Positions 53,035 through 61,804 of a stretch of DNA of 64,000 nt are shown one piece after another. The position numbers and the translations under genes are program-made. Source of the DNA: Bacteroidota bacterium (lineage in GTDB: Bacteria; Bacteroidota; Bacteroidia; JAFLBG01); contig JAFLBG010000002.1 of assembly GCA_017303975.1 (NCBI GenBank), positions 106,491 through 170,490 of the forward strand. The letters are read 5' to 3'. Each line of letters opens with the position of its first letter. Position 1 is the stretch's first letter. Under the pieces are notes generated by a model. That model was not told the DNA's origin. It made no database searches and worked only from the letters and a program-made list of their open reading frames with translations.

Positions 53035-56000
53035 TTAGAACGACTCCAAATCAATTGGCCTCATTACTCCAAACCATTTCACTATTTTTTCTCCTACTCC
53101 CGGAACATCAACATGTATAATATACATACCGCTTGCTACCGGAATATTCGATTGATTTTTCAAATCCCAATCTTGAGATGTTTTAGGATCGTCCTTCTTA
53201 AACCTACGTACCAACGAACCATTAATTGTATAAATAGAAATGGTACATTTTTCAGGCACATTTGTAATCTTCACTCTATTATCCAACCTATTTGTTTCGT
53301 ATGCAGAGTAAGCATAGTAAGGGTTAGGGACAACATTAATTAACTCTAACGCATCTTTTGCCGACATTTCATCACTAGTAACAGTTTCTAAATCGTATGT
53401 ATTAAACGTGTACATAGGATAGTTTCTGTTTTGAGGAGTGGCTGCAACATCCGTTTGGTAAGTAAGTTGAAATGTAGTGTTATTAAAATACCCAGAATAG
53501 GCTCTTGTATATCTCTTTGCTACTCTCAATCTAATTTTCAAGTCAGACGGGATAGCTAAATTTTTATTTACTTGCGACATACTAGAAAAACTTGAATTAA
53601 CAAGTGGAATTCCTGTCCAAATACAATGATTCCAAATAGTACCATTCATTGCAGTGGCATTACTTGCTGCAGGTATTTGATTTCTTATGTACTGACCATG
53701 GTCGTATCTAGGCATATCTTTTGCAAAAGCGGAAGAGCCTGAATACAATCCTGAGCTATTGAAAACAAAAAGATGGTGTTTCCCTCCCCATAATAGAGTA
53801 CCCAAATTGCTGTATGAATTTGATGTCGGATTCCATATCATATCAGCACCATTTTCTGCCACCAACCAAGAATCTTCGCCAAAAGCAAGATTCAAGCGTT
53901 CTCCGGTTTCTATGTTAATTGCATATCCAGGAAACCAGCCCATACCGGTAGAGCTGATAAAATTAGGATCGTTTTCACTACCATCACTAACAGTACCTGG
54001 GTCTCCAGACTTTCTTCCCTCTTTATCAACAGAAGCAGAAGCTCGTATTGCATGCTTGGCAACACCCCCAACAGCTAACTGCGTTTCCTCCTGCATTTCC
54101 AAAACAACACATCTCGACCATTTTGATTTATCAGAAGTAATAACAATATCAACACTTGCCAAAAACGGCATATCGTTTAACGTATTAATTGAATTAAACA
54201 CACCATACTTAGGCCCTCCCTCTGCATAAACAAATCCTCCAGTCTTGTAACTTGCACCCGTTAAAGCATAAGGGGCTATCAAACCGCCTAGTATATTCTC
54301 ATATACTTGCTCTGCATCAGCAGGAGAAGTCGTTGCGCCAATAAACCTATCTTGATAAACTGTTTCTTCTGTTGTAGGATTAGTATTTGGCGCCTCTGTT
54401 ACTCCTGATCTAATCCAGTTTTCGGAGAACTCTCCATCTTGATCTGCTATTCCAGAAAACCAAGCCTTCGTAGGGTCGGTATATGATATAGATGCTTCTA
54501 AAAAGCCATTGTCTTTTATATTATCAGAAGGACCAGGGTTTCCTGACTTGCTAATTGAGATTGATATCCCCCACTGAGGTATAATTTGTTCTGTCTGCAA
54601 TTGAATAGATTGCTGAGAAGAAATTATTTCGCCAGTTGTATTGTTCTTTATTTTCCACTTAGCTGTATCTATTGCTCCCTGCTGAACAGCTGCATTAGTA
54701 CTATTCGTAATACCAGGCAGCATGTAAAACGTAAAATCCCCTTTTACCACATTCAAAGGATCTATAACGCGCACATTAATTGGTCCTTTACCGGCTTGGT
54801 ATTCAGGGTCAATTACCCTATGCTCCGGACTAGTTAAAATACGAGCTACCGTTTCGTCAGTTAAATCAAGAATGTTCCCACCATTTCCTTGGCCTTCAAT
54901 TCTTTTGATTTTAACTCCGGTTCCATATCCTGCATTCATTTTAGTTCCGTTAGCTTCCGGTGTAGGAATGTGTGGTATGGCAGTATAAACTTTTATATTT
55001 TTTCTACCAGCTTTATAAGGCTGAGTTTGTCCATCATATAGCGCAGGGTCTGTTTGACTATAATTTTTGTAATTATTATGCGCATACGATATTGCCATAA
55101 AGTAATACTGCTTATGATTAATAAGGCGTTTATCTCCGGAAGCGAATTGATCTTCTGTTACACGGAACGATTTTGCAATTCCCTTATCAGCACCATTTAC
55201 TTCTTCTCTTGGGGTATACCCTTGTAAAGCCTCGTCATAGTAGTAATTAATAAGTTGCTTTACTCCATTTGTAACATCTACTTGTGCTACTAAACGAGCC
55301 TTATCCGGATCGGACAATTCTGTTTGAGAAACCGAAGCGTTTTTCAATTGAAAAATTTGATACCCTTCAAAATCATAAGTTCTGTCATACCCACTAATTG
55401 CAGGTATTGCAGGATCTACTTCCGTGTATTTTTGAAGATAGTTATTTGACAGTGGAGAATGAGACAAATAAAGTATTACTTCTTTGTCTAATTCTTGCAA
55501 TGTAACATCTGGAGCATCCGGCCCATCTAATACCTTAAAGCAATTGTCGAACAAACGTTGAGCTTTATCATCAGCAGCTTGCAATAAAGTAATTGCAGCC
55601 TTATTCCCAGCTCCAGGCAGAGCTCTAGCCCAAACAGCACCCACAGTAATGTAGTTTCTTGCTCCAGGTTGCAATGTAAAAGGTCCTGCTGATTGAAAAA
55701 ATCTTCTATCTGCCGGTTTTATTGTTTCATACCAAGGTACTTGAGGTACATTACCGGTTCCAATTCCCAGTGGATCAGTATCACCAGGGAACATAAAATT
55801 ACATGCTAAACTACCACCACGCCCACTACCTCCGTATGTCATTGGCAATCCATCTCTCCACATACCTCTACAATAATTGTAAAAATCACTTGCTTTATCA
55901 GGGTTTCCCTGTAGTGAATTATCGTTATTGTAATACACAAACTTAGACATGATAATTTTTTCGCGCAATTGAGTTTCCGGAACCTGAATAGTAGTTGTTC

Positions 56001-57123
56001 CATTATTTACATTGGTACAATCAACACAACCATCTCGGTCGTTATCAATACCATCTCCTATATCCGCTACCGGACCTTCAAAAAAATCAACCCCAACAGC
56101 CGGAAGTGCATCCCCGTATCCGGTAACACCCAAACAACTCTCATCATCACCATCTCCGTTATACGTATAACCTAACCCTCTTGCCACATCACATCCAACA
56201 TAATCATCGGTAGCACAGCCCAAATCGGCATCTACCCACTTTCCAAAATACGTTTGATTTAATGAGGAAAATGAACGATTAATAATTTTATACTTATAAA
56301 AAGTCATGTTATTAATTTCATCGTTCGTGCTATACGCAAATGCTTGCGCTTGAATTTCTAAACCAATTGGAGGGGAGCTAGACTCGGTATGTACATTACC
56401 CTTATCGTTAAAAACCCACCAAATTGTTTTATCCCCAAATAAAAAATTGGTATCGCATGAATTACTGTTTGCAATATTGTAGTACGGATAATCTCCACTT
56501 CCTTCCGGGTTGTAGTAATTATCACCGTCAGCATCAAAAAACGGAGCTAACTGATTTCCGTTTTCTCCATTAGCCGGCCAATTTAAAATAGAACTAGGAA
56601 TTTGATACCCTGGATAGGCAGCAGGATCGGCTTTTGCACCTACAAAATCTTCTACTTCTTTTCTGGTAATAACAAAGTGTTTATCGTATTTACGACACAT
56701 TTGATCATCTGTACTAACAGTAACCGGATCAAGCGGTCCAGGCCAAAAATCATTTCCTGTTTGGCGGTATGTCATAGCAGCTACTCTTAAATTTGAACCT
56801 GCATCCAACCCTCCAACCCAAATAGACGCAGCAAACAATGAGTGAGAACCACTGTTTTTAGGTATTTCGTAGCGTGCATTTTGAGTTCCAAAAATATCCC
56901 ACCACATATCTCCCGCATTCAAGATAGTTGCTCGAACATTGTTTAAATCAAATGTTATTTGGGCTCTAGCAGGCTCGCATAAAGCGGCTACAGAATTAAC
57001 TGTGCTCGCGGTATTATTTTTACCACTACCCATTCCAATATTTTCTCTAGCTGTAAGCGTTGTAAAACCTGCTGTTATAACAGCTAACAGAATTACACTA
57101 CGTTGTTTTCTACCTAATATCAT
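53035..57123 (-). CDS. Large secreted protein, T9SS type A-like C-terminus
   Basis: A 1362-aa protein with signal peptide MILGRKQRSVILLAVITAGFTTLTA. N-terminal region LCEPARAQITFDLNNVRATILNAGDMWWDIFG and SGSHSLFAASIWVGGLD, typical of a conserved Bacteroidota family that sits between a TonB receptor and a PorV-like gene. A cysteine- and Asp-rich segment (DIGDGIDNDRDGCVDC) near residue 355 could bind calcium. The C-terminal stretch LINVVPNPYYAYSAYE, then ISIYTINGSLVRRF and VASGMYIIHVDVPGVGEKIVKWFGVMRP resembles a type A sorting domain, but with a WFGVMRP finish instead of the usual KVLIKH-like end. Enzymatic activity not recognised. Confidence 0.9.
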   Translation of the reverse strand: MILGRKQRSVILLAVITAGFTTLTARENIGMGSGKNNTASTVNSVAALCEPARAQITFDLNNVRATILNAGDMWWDIFGTQNARYEIPKNSGSHSLFAASIWVGGLDAGSNLRVAAMTYRQTGNDFWPGPLDPVTVSTDDQMCRKYDKHFVITRKEVEDFVGAKADPAAYPGYQIPSSILNWPANGENGNQLAPFFDADGDNYYNPEGSGDYPYYNIANSNSCDTNFLFGDKTIWWVFNDKGNVHTESSSPPIGLEIQAQAFAYSTNDEINNMTFYKYKIINRSFSSLNQTYFGKWVDADLGCATDDYVGCDVARGLGYTYNGDGDDESCLGVTGYGDALPAVGVDFFEGPVADIGDGIDNDRDGCVDCTNVNNGTTTIQVPETQLREKIIMSKFVYYNNDNSLQGNPDKASDFYNYCRGMWRDGLPMTYGGSGRGGSLACNFMFPGDTDPLGIGTGNVPQVPWYETIKPADRRFFQSAGPFTLQPGARNYITVGAVWARALPGAGNKAAITLLQAADDKAQRLFDNCFKVLDGPDAPDVTLQELDKEVILYLSHSPLSNNYLQKYTEVDPAIPAISGYDRTYDFEGYQIFQLKNASVSQTELSDPDKARLVAQVDVTNGVKQLINYYYDEALQGYTPREEVNGADKGIAKSFRVTEDQFASGDKRLINHKQYYFMAISYAHNNYKNYSQTDPALYDGQTQPYKAGRKNIKVYTAIPHIPTPEANGTKMNAGYGTGVKIKRIEGQGNGGNILDLTDETVARILTSPEHRVIDPEYQAGKGPINVRVIDPLNVVKGDFTFYMLPGITNSTNAAVQQGAIDTAKWKIKNNTTGEIISSQQSIQLQTEQIIPQWGISISISKSGNPGPSDNIKDNGFLEASISYTDPTKAWFSGIADQDGEFSENWIRSGVTEAPNTNPTTEETVYQDRFIGATTSPADAEQVYENILGGLIAPYALTGASYKTGGFVYAEGGPKYGVFNSINTLNDMPFLASVDIVITSDKSKWSRCVVLEMQEETQLAVGGVAKHAIRASASVDKEGRKSGDPGTVSDGSENDPNFISSTGMGWFPGYAINIETGERLNLAFGEDSWLVAENGADMIWNPTSNSYSNLGTLLWGGKHHLFVFNSSGLYSGSSAFAKDMPRYDHGQYIRNQIPAASNATAMNGTIWNHCIWTGIPLVNSSFSSMSQVNKNLAIPSDLKIRLRVAKRYTRAYSGYFNNTTFQLTYQTDVAATPQNRNYPMYTFNTYDLETVTSDEMSAKDALELINVVPNPYYAYSAYETNRLDNRVKITNVPEKCTISIYTINGSLVRRFKKDDPKTSQDWDLKNQSNIPVASGMYIIHVDVPGVGEKIVKWFGVMRPIDLESF

Positions 57124-57145
57124 ATCGCTCTCGTATTATGGTTTA

Positions 57146-60100
57146 TTAAAAATCTAATGTTATACCTAATCTTATTCTACGCGGCAAGCTGTAGTTGTAA
57201 GGGTTGTTTACTTTTATAGAATACAAATCAATGAATGATGCAGGACTAATATTTGCATTTATTTCAGACTGTGCAGCAGCAGAAGTTAAATAACCGTCAT
57301 CATCAGGATTTCCGGTATAAGGGTAAACACCTACCACATTCTTGGTGTTTAATATATTATACACCAATACATACACATTTAAGTTAGATTGCTTTCTGTT
57401 GTCATCGTCTTTATCGCCCCATTTAACAATAAAGTTTTTATCAATACGGATATCTCCTCTAAATTGCCATGGTAAACGAGCTCCTCTAATATTTCCCTTT
57501 AAGAAAGCTCTTTGTGCAATTCCGGAAGCTGCTGTTTGGGTTGGGTTTGCTTGCTGTGTATAAGGTGTACCGGAACCCGCATTTAATGTCAAGTTAAACC
57601 CAACATCTTCTAACACTTTAATTGTTTTATCGGTATCGTCTTTTTTACGCGTAACAGTAGGCCCTTTGTATTCTGTTTTAGTTCCAAAACGGTAATCAAG
57701 ATTTAATACAAGTCTATGTCTTTGGTCAAAATCAAGTGGTACTAATGTTCTTAAGTTTGGTTGACCGGAGTTTGCAAGATTAAATGCGTCTGTTGCCCCG
57801 GATCCTGTTCCATCGGCAAACTGAAGCGTATAATTTGCACTTAATTGAACTCCTTCAGCCTCTGCAAATGTTGATGAAGATGCTCTTCTACGCAAATCGT
57901 ATGCTACAGATAATCCTTTTACTGTACCAAAATCGATATTTCCGGTAGTTAAATAACTTACAGGATATGCACCGTTGATACGGATAATTTGTTGCATATC
58001 TCTCAACTCACGATAAAATGCAGAGATAGTAAGTGATGAGTTTTTACGCTCATTTAATATTTGGCTAAAACCTAATTCATAATCTGTAGTACGAGATGGT
58101 TTTAGGTTTGGATTAGGTGTATAAGCACCACCTCTATTCTGCAAGTACAAATAGTTAAATGGATTTACTGCATTATAACCATCGCTTGGGCGCTGTGTTA
58201 AGATATCGTAATGAGCAAAAAAGTTAGCAACGTCCGAAATAGGAAAAGAGAATGCAATACGAGGCATTACATTTACTTGCGGAGTATAATCCTCAAATGC
58301 TTTTTCTGAAACTCCCGATACATTTGTTGGATTTTTTAGCATTGGTGCAATTCCTGTAGGACCTGCAATTAGCTGCCAATCGGTAACTTCTTTACCATCT
58401 GCTGTGTACCATTGGTCCCCGTCTCTGTATCCATTAATGGTAGTAGCTTCTACACCTGCAGATGCATCGTTTACATACACCACAAAGTCATCTCCAATGT
58501 TAGATGGTCGAGTAGCATTGTATTTATCAAAATCAATTTCTTTCGCAGTATAAACTTCATCAAATACATACATATCTTTTGGTACATATTGGTTAGCATC
58601 GTATCTATCAATACGCACACCAACATTAAACTTCATATCTCTAAAGTCGAATTTATCTTGTATGTAACCAGCCATGTAAACCGGAGTAAATGCAGGCACT
58701 TCTCTAGTAAAGTAAGAATCTGTTGCATCTCTTTTGTTAAAGAAATCGCTAAACGAAGCACGGCCTTTGGTGCGTTTACCGGTATGGTATCCACGATACG
58801 AAACAATTCCATTTCCTTGGTTATATAGTTCGTCCGGACTAAACATATCTAAAGAGAATAAAGATGGATCTAAGCTGTTTACATCAATAAAATCAGTTCC
58901 GTCAACCGGTAAGCCTAATTTTTCGCGAAGCTTTTTATCGAAATAATATTGTTGAGACGCATCGTATCTTTTATCGTATCTGTAGTAGTTGTAAGTTCCG
59001 GAAAGTTCAGGAACAAAAATAGGTACTGTATCTAATTGCGATAAATGGAAATTAGCAAAACCTCCGCTATTAGCACCGCCAGCCATTAAATCCCACAAAC
59101 CGATAGAGGTTAAATTATAATCTCTGTAAGAACGTTGTTCCCACTCCAACCCAACTTGCAACGCATGTTTTTTAATATCTGCCGAAAAGCTAGTAGATAC
59201 CCTAAATCGAGTATTGTCTCCAATAGCATATCCTCCGTACTGACGACCAGTGTTATACCATAAGCCATATAGGTTACCGGGACGAGTACCATTTAGCAAT
59301 CCATTGTTTTGTATGATATCAATACCTGTAGTAATGCCTTGGTTATAGTATTCACCCGCAGCTACATTGCCTTGTTGCAACATAAAGTTACCTTGAGCAA
59401 ATCCGTACTGCCCGCCATTTGTAGTATATCCTGTTCCAACCAAATTATAAAGTTGCTCAGTCCAATTAGTAGCCTCTGTGTTTACATCTCCCGGTTGAAA
59501 TGTTAGTGCAACATCTCCTTCTCCAATCATGTAAAATGCATCTCCCATTGGTCCATCCGATTTAAATTGATAGTAGGGAGATTTGTATTGTTTGAATTTT
59601 CCTACGTATCCATAGGCAAAATGGTCGTCTTTATGTGTATCGTCTTCAGTTATACCTTTACTTCCTTCGTATTCTCCTTGTAAGGTGTAATACGCATTTT
59701 TTATAAGTGCAGTCGATTTTTCTATCTCCTCCTTCGTTAAGTTAGGATCGCCAAAACGTTGTGTTATACGCCCAAATACTCGCCATGTATTGCTTCGGTA
59801 CGCGGGATTATTTACCGGATTTAACAAAGCATATTCATAAACAAAAGAGTGTCCGCTTCCGTAGTCAATTGAACCACCAAGTGTAATATTCAAATTGTCG
59901 GTTGGCTTATAATCTACTTTTGTGTTAAGTCTAAAAGCACGAGACGCAACATTTTGGCGTACTTTAATTTCTTCCATATCATCTTTTGTGATAAACTCTG
60001 CCTCTCTTACTAACGCATCGCTTCCTGCAAATCTACGTAATGGGTTTTCTTCTAGATATTTTAACTTATCGTCCTTTACTTTCCAAAATCCAATGGCAGA

Positions 60101-60955
60101 TGGATATGGATCTTTGTCCAACTCTATTTCACCGCCAACAAAATAACCCAAAACCGTTTTAGTTTTTGCGGTATCACGCTTTGTAATAATAGGCCCACCA
60201 AGGCTAAATCCAATGTAATTGTGTCCATAAGGATCTAAAAACTGAGATGTACGAGCTTCTACGCCACCCATAAATTTACTTTGTGGGCCACGTGTGGTAA
60301 TAGCAACAACACCACCAGTAACATCTCCGTATTGAGCAGGAATACCACCGGTAATAGTTGTAATATTCTCAACCGATTGCTGCGACACATTTGCCGAACC
60401 AATTACACGCATACCATCTACAACATACTGTGTGTTTTCAGCACGAGACCCGCGGAAGTTAAGACCTCCACCATCATTTTGATACACCCCTGCGGTAAGA
60501 GCAGCTGCGCCATTTACATCTCTTGTTGCTAAATTTTGAAATTCTTCGCGTGTTACCGTAGAGCCTGATTTTGTGTCCGGGTCAATTAGAGGCTCGGTAT
60601 ATTCAACAATAACTACCTCATTAATTGTTATAGAACTTGCTTGTAATTCGATGGTAACGTACTCTGTTTTATCTGGAGATACGTTTACACCCGTAATCAT
60701 TACCGCTTGGTATCCTACATAGGTTGCTTTGACATTGTATTTTCCAGGAGTTAGTGGTTTTATAAATGCCTCTCCATCAATATTAGTAGTAGCTCCACCG
60801 GCTTGCACACCATTAAGCTCAGCTACCACGTTTGCAAAAGGAATGGTCTCCTTTGTTGCTTTATCTTTTAAGGTAACTTTAATGGCTCCACTTTGAGAGA
60901 ACAGGTACCCACTTGCTAGAATTCCAACGAATGTGTAGAGTAATTTTTTATACAT
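57146..60955 (-). CDS. TonB-dependent receptor with carboxypeptidase-regulatory-like domain
   Basis: A 1269-aa outer-membrane protein. Signal peptide MYKKLLYTFVGILASGYLFSQ, then a CarboxypepD_reg-like domain at about 22-110 (GAIKVTLKDKATKETIPFANV, YNVKATYVGYQAV). A plug domain follows (VTREEFQNLATRDVNGAAALT, GGLNFRGSRAENTQYVVDGMRV, PAQYGDVTGGVVAITT) and a long beta-barrel to the C-terminal LRLGITLDF-like end (RRIRLGITLDF). There is no SusD-type gene beside it. Instead it leads a three-gene run with the 1362-aa T9SS protein and the PorV-like gene. The ligand is unknown; the missing SusD argues against a classic polysaccharide locus. Confidence 0.94.
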   Translation of the reverse strand: MYKKLLYTFVGILASGYLFSQSGAIKVTLKDKATKETIPFANVVAELNGVQAGGATTNIDGEAFIKPLTPGKYNVKATYVGYQAVMITGVNVSPDKTEYVTIELQASSITINEVVIVEYTEPLIDPDTKSGSTVTREEFQNLATRDVNGAAALTAGVYQNDGGGLNFRGSRAENTQYVVDGMRVIGSANVSQQSVENITTITGGIPAQYGDVTGGVVAITTRGPQSKFMGGVEARTSQFLDPYGHNYIGFSLGGPIITKRDTAKTKTVLGYFVGGEIELDKDPYPSAIGFWKVKDDKLKYLEENPLRRFAGSDALVREAEFITKDDMEEIKVRQNVASRAFRLNTKVDYKPTDNLNITLGGSIDYGSGHSFVYEYALLNPVNNPAYRSNTWRVFGRITQRFGDPNLTKEEIEKSTALIKNAYYTLQGEYEGSKGITEDDTHKDDHFAYGYVGKFKQYKSPYYQFKSDGPMGDAFYMIGEGDVALTFQPGDVNTEATNWTEQLYNLVGTGYTTNGGQYGFAQGNFMLQQGNVAAGEYYNQGITTGIDIIQNNGLLNGTRPGNLYGLWYNTGRQYGGYAIGDNTRFRVSTSFSADIKKHALQVGLEWEQRSYRDYNLTSIGLWDLMAGGANSGGFANFHLSQLDTVPIFVPELSGTYNYYRYDKRYDASQQYYFDKKLREKLGLPVDGTDFIDVNSLDPSLFSLDMFSPDELYNQGNGIVSYRGYHTGKRTKGRASFSDFFNKRDATDSYFTREVPAFTPVYMAGYIQDKFDFRDMKFNVGVRIDRYDANQYVPKDMYVFDEVYTAKEIDFDKYNATRPSNIGDDFVVYVNDASAGVEATTINGYRDGDQWYTADGKEVTDWQLIAGPTGIAPMLKNPTNVSGVSEKAFEDYTPQVNVMPRIAFSFPISDVANFFAHYDILTQRPSDGYNAVNPFNYLYLQNRGGAYTPNPNLKPSRTTDYELGFSQILNERKNSSLTISAFYRELRDMQQIIRINGAYPVSYLTTGNIDFGTVKGLSVAYDLRRRASSSTFAEAEGVQLSANYTLQFADGTGSGATDAFNLANSGQPNLRTLVPLDFDQRHRLVLNLDYRFGTKTEYKGPTVTRKKDDTDKTIKVLEDVGFNLTLNAGSGTPYTQQANPTQTAASGIAQRAFLKGNIRGARLPWQFRGDIRIDKNFIVKWGDKDDDNRKQSNLNVYVLVYNILNTKNVVGVYPYTGNPDDDGYLTSAAAQSEINANISPASFIDLYSIKVNNPYNYSLPRRIRLGITLDF

Positions 60956-60985
60956 GAGCAGTAATTTTATTTTTTAAAAAGCCGG

Positions 60986-61021
60986 TAAATATATGAAATT
61001 TTTAATATCTCGTTTAACAAA
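60986..61021 (-). promoter_or_regulatory. Candidate promoter for the TonB receptor operon
   Basis: On the minus strand, TATATTTA (60986-60993) differs from the Bacteroidota -7 element TAnnTTTG by one base, and TTTG (61018-61021) could be the -33 element, 24 nt away. Transcription would start about 25 nt before the ATG. Weak but the best candidate in the 139-bp gap. Confidence 0.35.
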
Positions 61022-61094
61022 TTTTAACGCTTACTTAGCCGCTGATTTACAGCGTCATACTTAGTATTTTGGGGGAGGGATAAAAATTCTAAAA

Positions 61095-61625
61095 TTAGTA
61101 CGCGGGTCTTTTAAGTATTTCGCTATATAATATTGCTTTTGTTATGTCTATTGTTCCAAAATCGTCATCGTCTATTGGAGCTTCTTCTTTTTTACTTTTT
61201 AACTGTTCAGTAGCATCTTTTTCCTTCGCGTCATTTACAGTAGCTGTTTCGTACGAAAAAAATTTATTGTTTTCTACTTGTTCAGTTAATTCTTCTTCTA
61301 AATCTGTAGATTCTAATGTTTCGTATTGCTTTACTGCTTTTCGCTCTTTAGGATTTTGGTATTCTGTTTCGGTATCAAATTCAGTTTCATCAAAAGTTTG
61401 TTCTTGAGAGGAGGTAGTTGGTTGTGGATTTAATAATTCCTCAAAAATACTTTTAGGTTTATTGTATGTTGGGGTTGGATATTGATTTGTATTTGATCCT
61501 TTTCTAGTTTGCGCTGCAGAGCCGGTTATCTTTTTTACCCATTTAACTATTGAGCTTATGGCATAAAAAAGAAATACTAACGCATAAATGGCTATTTCTA
61601 TATTTGATGCAGCTTCGTATTTCAT
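61095..61625 (-). CDS. Membrane-anchored acidic protein of unknown function
   Basis: About 176 aa from the ATG at 61625; a longer frame begins 13 codons earlier at 61664 but the nearer ATG places a transmembrane helix (IEIAIYALVFLFYAISSIVKWV) right at the N-terminus. The rest is acidic and low in hydrophobic residues (ETEFDTETEY, PIDDDDFGTIDI), with a conserved-looking end ITKAILYSEILKRPAY. A small cytoplasmic-facing anchor, similar to conserved Bacteroidota proteins encoded near mutL. Divergent from mutL; downstream on the same strand is the TonB receptor. Confidence 0.8.
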   Translation of the reverse strand: MKYEAASNIEIAIYALVFLFYAISSIVKWVKKITGSAAQTRKGSNTNQYPTPTYNKPKSIFEELLNPQPTTSSQEQTFDETEFDTETEYQNPKERKAVKQYETLESTDLEEELTEQVENNKFFSYETATVNDAKEKDATEQLKSKKEEAPIDDDDFGTIDITKAILYSEILKRPAY

Positions 61626-61804
61626 ACTGCAATTATACAAATCTATTTTAACAAACATTAACAAAACTTTATGAAAGGTTAGTTTACGGAATGAGCGGTT
61701 GAATTTACGATTGTAATAATCGGATTGTATAGTCGAAATAAATACCTAAACAATTTCAGCAATACCACGTAAAATGGTATTTTTATTGAATTATTTGAAA
61801 TACG

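Noticed and set aside
53759..54229. A 156-codon plus-strand frame opposite the 1362-aa gene
   Set aside because: Low conservation signals and no start context; the minus-strand gene is continuous through it.
61761..61781. Short inverted repeat AATACCA/TGGTATT 24 nt before mutL
   Set aside because: Seven base pairs with no upstream plus-strand gene to terminate; could be a leader hairpin but evidence is too thin to annotate.
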